Assembly: GCA_016936695.1 (NCBI GenBank)
Contig: JAFGXK010000237.1
Location: forward strand, 1 to 12,630
Direction of reading: 5' to 3'
Length of the DNA stretch: 12,630 nt
Origin: Bacteroidales bacterium
GTDB lineage: Bacteria > Bacteroidota > Bacteroidia > Bacteroidales > VadinHA17
Numbering within the stretch: position 1 is the first letter of the stretch; each line of letters starts with the position of its first letter. Shown piece by piece: positions 1 through 7,875 of the stretch. The notes under the pieces were generated by a model. The model saw only the letters and a program-made list of their open reading frames with translations. It was not told the origin of the DNA and did not search any database. The position numbers and the translations under genes are program-made.

Positions 1-439
1 CAGTAATATTGCACCCTGTCCGACCAGGAACATTGTATATTATAACCGGAACAGGACACCATGTGGCAATAGTCTTGAAGTGCTGGAACAACCCTCGCTG
101 GGTGGGCTTGTTGTAGTACGGGGCCACCGAAAGGACACCATCGATCCCGGTAAGGTCCACCTGCCTGATATTGTTGACAACCTCCTGGGTGTTGTTTCCT
201 CCAATACCTACAATAAGGGGAATCCTGTTGTCAACATACTCAATAACATACGATACAACAGCCTGTTTCTCATCCTTCGACAGGGTAGGTGTTTCTCCCG
301 TAGTGCCAAGAACAACTATATAATTGACTCCTCCGGAAATGACGTGGTTTATGACTCGCCCCAGGGCGGCAAAATCAATGCTCGAATCACTTTTAAACGG
401 CGTAACTATTGCAACTCCGGTTCCTTTTAACTTTTTCAT
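1..439 (-). CDS. dapA: 4-hydroxy-tetrahydrodipicolinate synthase (DapA), 5' half, truncated by window edge
   Basis: DapA condenses pyruvate with aspartate semialdehyde, the first committed step of the diaminopimelate/lysine branch that feeds peptidoglycan; it is a cytosolic Schiff-base TIM-barrel aldolase. I translated the minus strand from the ATG at 439-437: 146 codons are present before the frame leaves the left edge. Visible hallmarks are the start KGTGVAIVTPF (5-15), the GTTGET motif (45-50) with the proton-relay Thr, the PYYNKPTQ segment (107-114) with the interface Tyr, and IIYNVPGRT (133-141) with the catalytic-triad Tyr135 and the substrate-binding Arg140. The Schiff-base lysine, expected about 25 residues further on, lies outside the window. 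The start is fixed by family alignment. There is no clear Shine-Dalgarno sequence; the upstream stretch is AT-rich. The gene lies 11 bp after the DUF6913-like gene, so it is probably co-transcribed. The family is secure; the rest of the gene cannot be judged. Confidence 0.95.
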   Translation of the reverse strand, partial: MKKLKGTGVAIVTPFKSDSSIDFAALGRVINHVISGGVNYIVVLGTTGETPTLSKDEKQAVVSYVIEYVDNRIPLIVGIGGNNTQEVVNNIRQVDLTGIDGVLSVAPYYNKPTQRGLFQHFKTIATWCPVPVIIYNVPGRTGCNIT

Positions 440-450
440 TTTATAAATAA

Positions 451-1020
451 TTATACTGCTTTCCTGGCTGATTCGGAATTGATCATGCCGAGGTAATATA
501 ATACCTGATCAAGGTATTTCTCTGTATTTACAGGGCTCTTCATCGATATCATCAGGTCGAAAGGAGATGTCTCGGGATTCTCACCTGAAAGTCCAACCTT
601 CATTCCTGCCTGCGAAAGAGAACTGGCATAGAAAAGAGGAAAGAGATTCGTGAAATTGATATCAATCAGTAAATCGAATTTTGTATTTATGAAAGATTCC
701 GCATCCGGATGAGAAGGACAATAGAAAAAATTCAACTCTGTCTTTTTAATACACGTGAAATATCTTATCGCGGTGTAAGGGTCAGGCAATGCTTTCCCGG
801 GATAATATCCAAGGATCCTTACATCCTTGTTTTGTTCGGCCATTTTTTGGTGAAACCTGGTAAGGAAACTGAAGTCATCAGACTTCGTGGCATCCCATAT
901 TATGCCAATGGTTCTGATATTAAAAAAGTTAATGTATAGCGGTTTCCTTCTGATCCTGGCCAATTTGCCTGCCAGCTTCGATTTTCCGATTCTGATCCGA
1001 AGGTTCCTTAATAATTCCAT
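451..1020 (-). CDS. DUF6913-like conserved hypothetical protein
   Basis: This 189-residue protein has no known enzymatic role. I recognise it as resembling the small DUF6913 family of Bacteroidota; that rests on memory of its size, its style and its position beside dapA and ligA, not on a search. Residues 1-26 are strongly basic and probably amphipathic. They are followed by a hydrophobic strand ending in GIIWD (39-43), another at VRILGYY (67-73), and FDLLIDIN (115-122), together suggesting an alternating alpha/beta fold. There is no signal peptide and no transmembrane helix, so it should be cytosolic, perhaps binding nucleic acid or membrane through the basic head. It starts at ATG 1020 and sits 46 bp after ligA and 11 bp before dapA. 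A TAnnTTTG match lies immediately upstream at 1025-1032. No catalytic motif is evident. I am confident that it is a real gene and only moderately sure of the family. Confidence 0.85.
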   Translation of the reverse strand: MELLRNLRIRIGKSKLAGKLARIRRKPLYINFFNIRTIGIIWDATKSDDFSFLTRFHQKMAEQNKDVRILGYYPGKALPDPYTAIRYFTCIKKTELNFFYCPSHPDAESFINTKFDLLIDINFTNLFPLFYASSLSQAGMKVGLSGENPETSPFDLMISMKSPVNTEKYLDQVLYYLGMINSESARKAV

Positions 1021-1024
1021 TGTG

Positions 1025-1032
1025 CAAACCTA
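1025..1032 (-). promoter_or_regulatory. Candidate Bacteroidota -7 box (TAGGTTTG) before the DUF6913-like gene
   Basis: Read on the minus strand the site is TAGGTTTG, a full match to TAnnTTTG. It ends only 4 nt before the ATG at 1020, so a transcript from it would be almost leaderless. I see no matching TTTG-type -33 element at the usual 19-21 bp spacing. It could be a secondary promoter for the DUF6913-like gene and dapA, or a chance match. Confidence 0.25.
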
Positions 1033-1066
1033 ACAGTTTTTTATAAATGAAAACTATGTGCTGAGG

Positions 1067-3076
1067 CTAAAATTCTCCTGTCATGAGCAGAAATTCATCC
1101 TCGCCGATGATCTTAACTCCAAGCTCTTCGGCCTTTTCTCTTTTTGAGGGCCCCATGTTGTCCCCGGCAAGTATAAATGAGGTGTTCCCGGATATCGACG
1201 AGGAATTCTTTCCTCCATTCCGTTCTATGATTTCCTTGTATTCATCGCGGGTATGTTTCGAGAAAATACCTGAAATCACAATTGTTTTTCCTTTTAGAGC
1301 ATCTCCCTTATCTGAACTTTTTGCCACTCCGGTCATTTTTATTCCGGCCGCCCTTAAACGGCTTATTATTTCATTATTCTCCGGATCGGCAAACCAGGCT
1401 TTGATGCTTGAAGCTATCCTGGGACCAATTTCATTCACGGCGGTAAGCCTTTCATTATCGGCCGACATCAGCTGGTCGATTGATGGGAATTCTGAGGCAA
1501 GTGTTTTTGCCACAGTCTCTCCTACATGTCTTATTCCCAATGCAAATACAACCCTGTGATATGGCACGCTGACCGATTCTTTTATGCTTGATATTATTCT
1601 GGCTGCCGATTTCTCTCCCATCCTTTCGAGAGGCACCAGTTGTTCTGCCCTGAGGTCGTAAAGATCGGCAACAGTCCTGATAAGCCCCCGGTTGAACAGC
1701 AGATCGACCGTTTCTTCCCCGAGCCCGTCGATATCCATGGCCTTCCTGCCTATGAAGTGTTCGATTCTTCCCTTTATCTGAGGCGGACAATGAAGATAAT
1801 TCGGACAATAATGATTGGCTTCACCTTCGTTGCGCACCAGCCCGGTTCCGCATTCGGGACATTTTTCAATGAACTCAATCCTCATGCTCGACTCGTCGCG
1901 CACCGAGCTGTCCACACCAACGATTTTGGGAATGATTTCGCCTCCTTTTTCGACATAAACCATATCATTGATATGAAGGTCGAGAAGGAATATCTGATCA
2001 GCATTGTGCAGTGATGCCCTCTTTACCGTAGTGCCGGCAAGCTGAACGGGATCCAGATTGGCAACAGGTGTTACCGTTCCTGTCCTTCCCACCTGGTATG
2101 ATACCGATAACAGCCTGGTGAGTGCCTGTTCAGCCTTGTACTTATACGCGATTGCCCACCTGGGCGATTTGGCAGTGTATCCTGCTTCAGCCTGTTGATC
2201 GATGGAATTCACCTTTATTACTACACCGTCGGTTTCGTAAGGCAATTCCTTCCTTTTTTCCTCCCACGCTGTAATAAATTGAATAACTTCCTCAATGCTC
2301 CGGCAAACCTTAGTATTAGCATCAACCTTGAAGCCCCAGCCAGATACAAGCATCAGATTTTCATAATGGGTACTGAAAGGAAGATCCTCACCCAGAAGAG
2401 AATAAAACATGCAATCGAGGTTGCGGGAGGCAACCACTGACGAATCGAGTGTCTTGAGGGTACCTGCTGCCGCATTGCGCGGATTGGCAAAAAGGTTCAG
2501 TCCTTCTTTTTCCCTTTCCTCATTTAGCCGAAGAAATACAGCCCTTGGTAAAAGTACCTCACCCCTCACAATGAACTCCCCGGGAATATCCGAATTGGTT
2601 AACACCGCCGGTATGCTGCCTATTGTCCTGATATTTGCCGAGACATCATCGCCTTTGGTCCCGTCGCCCCTGGTAAGTGCAGTAAACATTACCCCGTTAA
2701 TGTAAGTAATGCTGATGGATGCGCCGTCAAATTTGAGTTCACAGACATATTCAACATCACCTGTAACAGATTTCCGGAGTCTGGAATCAAAGTCACGAAG
2801 CTCGTCGAAATTATAAGTGTTACCAAGAGAAAGCATCGGGTATTTGTGCTCATATTGCCTGAATTCTTTTGCAATATCACTGCCAACCTTAAGAGTGGGA
2901 GAGGAAGGATTTGCAAATTCCGGATACTTCTTTTCAAGTGTTTCAAGCTCATTTATAAGAAGGTCATACTCAAAATCTGAAATAACAGGTTGATTCAGAA
3001 TGTAATACTTGCGATTGTGCTCTTCAATCTCCTTACGCAGCCTTTCGATGCGCTCCTTTGCTTCTGCCTGATTCAT
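1067..3076 (-). CDS. ligA: NAD-dependent DNA ligase LigA
   Basis: LigA seals nicks in duplex DNA during lagging-strand replication and repair, using NAD+ to adenylate an active-site lysine. The 669-residue length is normal for the family. Domains in order: the Ia NMN-binding region (about 1-70; Tyr24, Asp34, Tyr37 and Asp38 align with the NMN contacts, and the E. coli His23 position is Tyr25, as in several other bacterial ligases); the nucleotidyltransferase domain with nucleophile Lys115 in CELKFDG (112-118) and the DGVVIKV motif (283-289); the OB fold with VGRTG (329-333); a four-Cys zinc finger (Cys406, 409, 424, 430); helix-hairpin-helix repeats (about 440-585); and a C-terminal BRCT domain (about 592-669). 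All catalytic residues are present. The start is ATG 3076, 14 bp after the radical SAM gene, so it may be transcribed behind the AmmeMemoRadiSam block as well as from promoters of its own. Confidence 0.98.
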   Translation of the reverse strand: MNQAEAKERIERLRKEIEEHNRKYYILNQPVISDFEYDLLINELETLEKKYPEFANPSSPTLKVGSDIAKEFRQYEHKYPMLSLGNTYNFDELRDFDSRLRKSVTGDVEYVCELKFDGASISITYINGVMFTALTRGDGTKGDDVSANIRTIGSIPAVLTNSDIPGEFIVRGEVLLPRAVFLRLNEEREKEGLNLFANPRNAAAGTLKTLDSSVVASRNLDCMFYSLLGEDLPFSTHYENLMLVSGWGFKVDANTKVCRSIEEVIQFITAWEEKRKELPYETDGVVIKVNSIDQQAEAGYTAKSPRWAIAYKYKAEQALTRLLSVSYQVGRTGTVTPVANLDPVQLAGTTVKRASLHNADQIFLLDLHINDMVYVEKGGEIIPKIVGVDSSVRDESSMRIEFIEKCPECGTGLVRNEGEANHYCPNYLHCPPQIKGRIEHFIGRKAMDIDGLGEETVDLLFNRGLIRTVADLYDLRAEQLVPLERMGEKSAARIISSIKESVSVPYHRVVFALGIRHVGETVAKTLASEFPSIDQLMSADNERLTAVNEIGPRIASSIKAWFADPENNEIISRLRAAGIKMTGVAKSSDKGDALKGKTIVISGIFSKHTRDEYKEIIERNGGKNSSSISGNTSFILAGDNMGPSKREKAEELGVKIIGEDEFLLMTGEF

Positions 3077-3090
3077 CTGATTTTATCGAT

Positions 3091-4227
3091 TTAGCCCCAG
3101 ATACCGTCAATCACCTTTCCGCATTTACTGCATTTGCTTCCGGCAAGGTTGTTGGCGACAATACGGTACCCCTGCCTTACTATTAGCTCGGTCCCGCATT
3201 CCGGACACTTTGTGTTTGATAACTCATTTCCGGGAACATTGCCTGTGTAGACATATTGCAACCCCTCATCGCGGGCTGTTTTTACAGCGGTGTTGAGTAC
3301 CTCCACCGGAGTGGGAGGGAGTTGCTCAAGCTTGTATGTGGGATAAAACCTGCTGAAATGAATTGGAGTGTTACTGAAACCGTTCTTTACCAGCCAGTTG
3401 CACATCTTTTTTATCTCATCCATGTCGTCGGTCCAGCCCGGTATGATAAGGTTTGTGATCTCTAGCCAGACTCCCATGTCCCTGAAAATCCTGAGGGAAT
3501 CAAGAACTGGCTGAAGCTTCCCGCCTGAAAGCCGCAGGTAGGTGCTGTCATTGAACGATTTGAGATCAATATTGGCGGCATCGATCACGGTGCAGAGCTT
3601 TCTTAGCGGCTCCGGATTAATATAACCGTTTGATTTGAATACGTTCCTGATCCCTGCCAGCTTTGCCAGAAAAGCAGTATCAAAGGCATATTCATAAAAT
3701 GTAACGGGTTCGGAATATGTATAAGCTATAGAACTGCAATTCTTTGCCAGGCACTCGGATACCACCTTGTCGGGCATCAGATTTATATTCCTGGTCTTAT
3801 CCGGTCCTGTTTGTGATATGGCCCAGTTCTGGCAATTCAGGCATGCAAGGTTGCAGCCGGCTGTGGCTATCGAAAAAGCACGCGTACCGGGTAGAAAATG
3901 ATACAGCGGCTTCTTTTCAATCGGGTCAACATTCACAGAACAGGGATTCCCGTAAGCCAGAGTGTAAAGCACCGACCTGATCACCTTCCTGTTCCTGCAC
4001 TGGCTGAGTTCACCCTCCTTAAGCACACACTCATTCGGACAGATGCGGCACATGATTCCGCGGGCCGTCTTCTCCTGGAACATGGCTTCCCTTCTGAAGG
4101 TATTCTGGTTTTCTCCGGAAGATTCAACAAGTAAACCATGGCCGGGAAGACATAGCATCCCGGCAGATAATGCGGCACACTGCCTGATGAATTTTCTTTT
4201 GCTGATCTTATTCTCTCTGCGTTCCAT
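3091..4227 (-). CDS. AmmeMemoRadiSam system radical SAM enzyme with export-like N-terminus
   Basis: This 378-residue protein is a radical SAM enzyme of the pyruvate-formate-lyase-activase-like branch known as the AmmeMemoRadiSam radical SAM protein; its substrate is unknown. Cluster motifs: CNLACLNC (Cys125, 129, 132) is the CxxxCxxC ligand set for the SAM-binding [4Fe-4S] cluster. An N-terminal CRICPNEC...C group (Cys60, 63, 67, 77) and a C-terminal zinc-ribbon-like pair (Cys341/344 and Cys366/369) match my memory of the family. VDPIEKKPLYHFLPG (100-114) and YTYSEPVTFYEY (169-180) are also family signatures. Residues 7-37 (basic SKRKF, then a hydrophobic AALSAGMLCLPG run) look like a Bacteroidota Tat-type leader, although the second arginine of the twin is not in the usual SRRxF register. 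The start is ATG 4227, 34 bp after the membrane protein gene; ligA follows 14 bp later. Family assignment is firm; the export prediction is an inference. Confidence 0.93.
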   Translation of the reverse strand: MERRENKISKRKFIRQCAALSAGMLCLPGHGLLVESSGENQNTFRREAMFQEKTARGIMCRICPNECVLKEGELSQCRNRKVIRSVLYTLAYGNPCSVNVDPIEKKPLYHFLPGTRAFSIATAGCNLACLNCQNWAISQTGPDKTRNINLMPDKVVSECLAKNCSSIAYTYSEPVTFYEYAFDTAFLAKLAGIRNVFKSNGYINPEPLRKLCTVIDAANIDLKSFNDSTYLRLSGGKLQPVLDSLRIFRDMGVWLEITNLIIPGWTDDMDEIKKMCNWLVKNGFSNTPIHFSRFYPTYKLEQLPPTPVEVLNTAVKTARDEGLQYVYTGNVPGNELSNTKCPECGTELIVRQGYRIVANNLAGSKCSKCGKVIDGIWG

Positions 4228-4233
4228 GTAAAA

Positions 4234-4254
4234 TGAGTTGCAAACTCAAAAATA
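4234..4254 (-). promoter_or_regulatory. Candidate internal promoter box and small dyad before the radical SAM gene
   Basis: The 34-bp gap holds TATTTTTG on the minus strand (4254-4247), a full TAnnTTTG match facing the radical SAM gene, overlapping a 6-bp inverted repeat (TGAGTT, 3-nt loop, AACTCA, at 4234-4248). The distance from box to ATG is about 20 nt, which allows a short leader. No clear -33 element is seen, because that region lies inside the upstream coding sequence. It could drive the radical SAM gene and ligA independently of the upstream genes. Confidence 0.35.
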
Positions 4255-4261
4255 CGAAAAA

Positions 4262-6364
4262 CTAGCGGTTTTCGGATGCCAGGTAAAACAGAAACCCTGT
4301 TGCTGCCAGCAAAGGCAGGATATACAACGAGATACTTATTCCCAGCAGGGGAACGGCCATTCCTGAAAATACAAGGAACCCGATGGCTGATCCTGAAAGA
4401 TCAGAACTGTAAACTTTAGACGGATTCAGGCCATTTTTTCCCCCTGAAGTAAGATCCCTGTAGTAACTGCCAGTTATCACAGCCGGCAAAAATCCCAAAA
4501 GTATCAACAGCCCTGTTACTGCAGGATTCCAAGTCATATCCATGATCCTCCCCGCCAACAGACCTGTAATTGCGTAAATGCCGGCAAGTATTATTGTCCT
4601 TATTGCCATAGTCGATCTGGTAAGGTACAACCGGTTGCTGCCCGAACCTACGGCAAGACCGGCCATCAGCCCGGCAATTATCAGCCCGGTTGCCTGATAC
4701 ATGTTGCCCAGGGTCAGCTGAAGCATCAGAAGCAGTATTATTTCGAAACCTGCAAGAGCCAATGCGCTGAAATACATGAGCCCGGTATTCTTCCTGAAAT
4801 TAATAAGTGAAAGTGCGAAGAGTACTATCAGCAGAAGTATTGATGGAATCTTCGCATCTGTGTCCATTGTTAGAATGAACGACTGATAGTAAAAGGTAGC
4901 GGCAGGAACCACCAATCTGTTGGGCTTTACAGTGCTGTCCATCAGTGCAGTGACTTCTTCTGATCTGGCTTCGACAAGATCATCGGAGAGATAATCGGAA
5001 CATACATAGAAGTTTTGAAGCTCTTTTTCATCTGTCAGTCTGCAGAAGGAAGTTGATATATCGTCGTCGGAAGCTATTAAGTAGAGCTTGCTGCCCGCAA
5101 CAGGTACAACATTGCCGAATACTGCCTTCAGGCTGTTGCTTACCGACGAGTAAAGCCTGATGGCTTCACTGTTGAAGTAATTGGGATTTATTCCGGGGGA
5201 ACAAGAGAAAACCGCTCCCTTATTCATGATATTTTTAACCGACCAAAAGAATTCCACAGTGTAGTACCTGTTAAGTGAGAGCGAAGAAGGAGGGGGGAGA
5301 AGCATAATTACCGCATCAAATTTTTTGCCGGTCTCCCTGATGTAACTTAATGCATCGTCGTTAACGACCGTTAGCAAAACTTTATCATCCCTGACATCAC
5401 TTTCAATCCCAGCCGACAGTGCCGGATCGCGTTCGACATATACCACCTCTCTGATGTCGTATTTGGATATTTCTTTAATCCTCGATCCTGCCGATCCTGA
5501 TATCAGCAGAACCGTGGCGGGATCATTGATCTGCAGCATGCCATAGTGTATGTCCTCCTCGCTCTCTCCAGCATCACTGCTGTAGGTGATCAGACGCTGG
5601 TTGTAATATGTGCTTGCCTCGCCGTGATATTCCCCCCTGGTTATATTTCCATACGGGGTGTCGAAAGTTTCCTTAATTTTTATATTCTTCAGCAACAGCT
5701 GTCTGAAGATGAAATCCGGAGGAAATAGTATCATCACTGAAACAAGCAGCAATACGCCGCTTTTCAAAATCAGCTTTCCGGTTCTGTTATTAATGCAAAA
5801 GGTAAGCAGAGACCAGGTTATGCCCAACAGGGTAATTATAAGGAGTGCCTGATATGTGTTCAGGATTCCTGCACCAGGTACTGAAATCATAATACCGGCA
5901 ACTATTCCTCCTGCTGTTTCGACCGAAAAGGATTTCCCCGGAGTATGTCCGGATGATTTTCCGGCTTCAGTAAGCTTTATGAAGGTAAAACCTGATAAAA
6001 GGCAGAAGGGTATAAGTACCACGAAGGTGAAGACCAGACCGGCCGGAAATGAAGGAGTTTCTCCGGGATTCAGGATCAGCCTGGTCAGTAAGAGCATAAG
6101 TATTATTGAAAACAAGGGACCTGTGGTGAATAACAGGCTTATTTTTCCAATGCCGGAAGCGTTCGACTCCCTTGCAAGTGCTGAACCCAAAGCAGAACCT
6201 ATGAGCCAGGAGCACAGAAAAGTGCCTGCAATAAGTTCATAACCTCCGGTGATGTTCATTATCTCCCGTAGCATCAGGAGCTGAACGGAGGAACTTATAA
6301 AACCTGTGATAAAAAGGGCTGTACCCGGGTCAAATTTTCTGGAAAATACTGATTCATTGTTCAT
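4262..6364 (-). CDS. Polytopic membrane protein with central spermidine-synthase-like (SAM-fold) domain
   Basis: This is a member of the 'fused transporter-like/spermidine synthase-like' membrane proteins, of unknown function. With the ATG at 6364 it has 700 residues; a GTG at 6370 that overlaps the upstream stop is the alternative. I prefer the ATG because the purine-rich GAGGAAGAGGAAAAG lies at a better distance. About seven hydrophobic helices occur before residue 215 and about seven more after residue 505. Between them (about 233-435) lies a Rossmann domain aligning with polyamine synthases: a YGNI strand, an acidic EEDIHYGM stretch like the DEFxYHEM motif, SGSAGS where the SAM-binding GGGDGG should be, VVYVERDPAL with the acidic ligand, and LPPPSSLSLNRYYTVEFF near 356-373. 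The catalytic Asp of true spermidine synthases (D-x-S-D) is absent, so polyamine production is unlikely. It lies 2 bp after the Memo-AMMECR1 gene, implying a coupled function. The fold is clear; the role is not. Confidence 0.9.
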   Translation of the reverse strand: MNNESVFSRKFDPGTALFITGFISSSVQLLMLREIMNITGGYELIAGTFLCSWLIGSALGSALARESNASGIGKISLLFTTGPLFSIILMLLLTRLILNPGETPSFPAGLVFTFVVLIPFCLLSGFTFIKLTEAGKSSGHTPGKSFSVETAGGIVAGIMISVPGAGILNTYQALLIITLLGITWSLLTFCINNRTGKLILKSGVLLLVSVMILFPPDFIFRQLLLKNIKIKETFDTPYGNITRGEYHGEASTYYNQRLITYSSDAGESEEDIHYGMLQINDPATVLLISGSAGSRIKEISKYDIREVVYVERDPALSAGIESDVRDDKVLLTVVNDDALSYIRETGKKFDAVIMLLPPPSSLSLNRYYTVEFFWSVKNIMNKGAVFSCSPGINPNYFNSEAIRLYSSVSNSLKAVFGNVVPVAGSKLYLIASDDDISTSFCRLTDEKELQNFYVCSDYLSDDLVEARSEEVTALMDSTVKPNRLVVPAATFYYQSFILTMDTDAKIPSILLLIVLFALSLINFRKNTGLMYFSALALAGFEIILLLMLQLTLGNMYQATGLIIAGLMAGLAVGSGSNRLYLTRSTMAIRTIILAGIYAITGLLAGRIMDMTWNPAVTGLLILLGFLPAVITGSYYRDLTSGGKNGLNPSKVYSSDLSGSAIGFLVFSGMAVPLLGISISLYILPLLAATGFLFYLASENR

Positions 6365-6366
6365 GA

Positions 6367-7875
6367 TCACTTTTCCTCTTCCTCAATCACAATGCCTTCG
6401 TAGATGAATATGTCGGCATTTTTCCAGCCATCCCAGCCTATACCCGCCTTGTCGCGTGAGGTATATCCCAGAAATTGTTCAACCGTCCATTTATTCTCTG
6501 TGGCAACCTGCGGTAGCATGGTTCCCGACTGGTAATCTTTCTTTATATAAATCCCGTGACGGCCTAGTTCTATTTCATTGATATTGTTAATCTTTCTCAT
6601 CGGTCCGAGAACAGTGATCTCCAGGTCGGTTTTGGTGAATTCATCCCTTGTAAGGCGCGAAAACCGGGGATCGTCGAAAGCCGACGACTGTGATGACTCC
6701 AGTACCACTTCGTACAAGGGATCGGAGGAGACGAATCTTCCAATGCATCCCCTCAAGTTGCCGTTGATCTTCAGGGTTACAAATGCTCCTAAAGGTTTAT
6801 GGAATATTTCAGGCAATTTTTCCTTGTCGACAGTAATCCTTTTTCCTTCATAAAGGAGTGACTTTATATTATCGCGTGCAAGTGAAATAAGACCGGCCTT
6901 TTCCTTATCAGTGAAGCTGATCTCATCCGACAGACTCTCTTTATTGTTGCTGCTGATCGGTTTTTCAAATAACCCGATAGCGTTGTATCCAACTACACCT
7001 TCCCTGTCGCCGAACTTTGAATCGCCTGAGTTGCAGTAATCGATCTTCCTGAATTGAAGATTGCTGTTTCCTTCGGCCAGGTAAAGAAGCAGCAGTCCCG
7101 ATGTCCATCCGCACATGCTGGTTACCAGCCCTGGATCATCAGTCTGGGAATTCTTCCGGAGTGTGGTCAGAAACTTTTCAGGATCGCCGGTAACAATGGC
7201 ATCGGCAGTTGACCTGTCAACAGTGTATGCCGTTTCGTATTTAGGATAGTGCGAAAAATCACTGCTGATTACGAACAGGTTGTCGGGAGTGAACCATGGC
7301 CTGAGTATGGCAGCGATCTTTCTGATGTCTTCGGTTTTGTTTGTTCCTAATATAATCGGAACCAGTTCAGGCTCGTTGCTGAACCAGTACTGTATAAAAG
7401 GAACCTGCACTTCGAGGCTGTGTTCCTGTTTATGTGCATCGACGGGGAAACTGAAAAGCTTGTTTTCCCTGAGCTTGTTCGCTATTTCCCTGTTAACCAC
7501 GGCCCTGCCAAGTGGTGTTATGAAATCGCCGGTGTTGTATGGCGAAGCTCCGGCAAAGGCCATTACATGACTGGATCCTATCAGGAAGATGTTTTTGTAA
7601 TTGGTATTCCTGCCGATCACGGAGAAAGCTGATGCGGCAACTTTTCCGGAATAGACATAACCGGCATGCGGACTTATGATTGCCCTGACCTTTCCATCAG
7701 GAACCGGTATCTTAACACAGGTTTCGAACAGCTCTGCGACATCCTTCCCAAGGGTTTCCCCTGAGGCTGAGTAAAATCTGCCCGCCGCAACAGGCTGTCG
7801 GTCTGATGACCTCTGCTGGGAAAATGAATCCATAACAATATATATTAATGCCGCTGCAATCACAAGCTTTCGCAT
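6367..7875 (-). CDS. Secreted Memo-AMMECR1 fusion (AmmeMemoRadiSam proteins B and A)
   Basis: This 502-residue protein joins the two non-radical partners of the AmmeMemoRadiSam system. I start it at ATG 7875, because the longer TTG start at 7887 adds four residues before an otherwise textbook signal peptide (MRKLV, a hydrophobic run, then DSFS|Q). The Memo domain (about 27-305) belongs to the extradiol-dioxygenase-like/MEMO1 fold. Its conserved metal-site set is intact: His70 in SPHAGY, His103 in GSSH, Asp206/His209 in SSDFSHY and Cys255 in MCGW, with EHSLEVQVPF (151-160) between them. The AMMECR1 domain (about 317-495) shows the family signature LRGCIG (374-379), then SSAFDDPRF and LPQVATE. 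A low-complexity linker (SSNNKESL) joins the two. The gene is transcribed ahead of the SpeE-like membrane gene (2-bp gap) and 85 bp after the SiaC-like gene. Reaction and substrate are unknown. The signal peptide suggests periplasmic or outer-surface action. Confidence 0.95.
   Translation of the reverse strand: MRKLVIAAALIYIVMDSFSQQRSSDRQPVAAGRFYSASGETLGKDVAELFETCVKIPVPDGKVRAIISPHAGYVYSGKVAASAFSVIGRNTNYKNIFLIGSSHVMAFAGASPYNTGDFITPLGRAVVNREIANKLRENKLFSFPVDAHKQEHSLEVQVPFIQYWFSNEPELVPIILGTNKTEDIRKIAAILRPWFTPDNLFVISSDFSHYPKYETAYTVDRSTADAIVTGDPEKFLTTLRKNSQTDDPGLVTSMCGWTSGLLLLYLAEGNSNLQFRKIDYCNSGDSKFGDREGVVGYNAIGLFEKPISSNNKESLSDEISFTDKEKAGLISLARDNIKSLLYEGKRITVDKEKLPEIFHKPLGAFVTLKINGNLRGCIGRFVSSDPLYEVVLESSQSSAFDDPRFSRLTRDEFTKTDLEITVLGPMRKINNINEIELGRHGIYIKKDYQSGTMLPQVATENKWTVEQFLGYTSRDKAGIGWDGWKNADIFIYEGIVIEEEEK

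Noticed and set aside
80..430. 116-codon open frame on the plus strand
   Set aside because: It lies wholly antisense to dapA, whose minus-strand translation is a clear family match.
1083..2705. Several plus-strand open frames of 80-160 codons, and a 117-codon minus-strand frame at 1455-1808
   Set aside because: All overlap ligA in other frames; their composition is that of out-of-frame translation and no domain is recognisable.
5856..6242. 128-codon plus-strand frame
   Set aside because: Antisense to the hydrophobic half of the SpeE-like membrane protein; such antisense frames arise from its codon pattern.
4262..6364. Annotation as a genuine spermidine synthase (speE)
   Set aside because: The GGGDGG loop and the catalytic Asp loop are not conserved and the protein is mostly membrane helices, so only fold similarity is supported.
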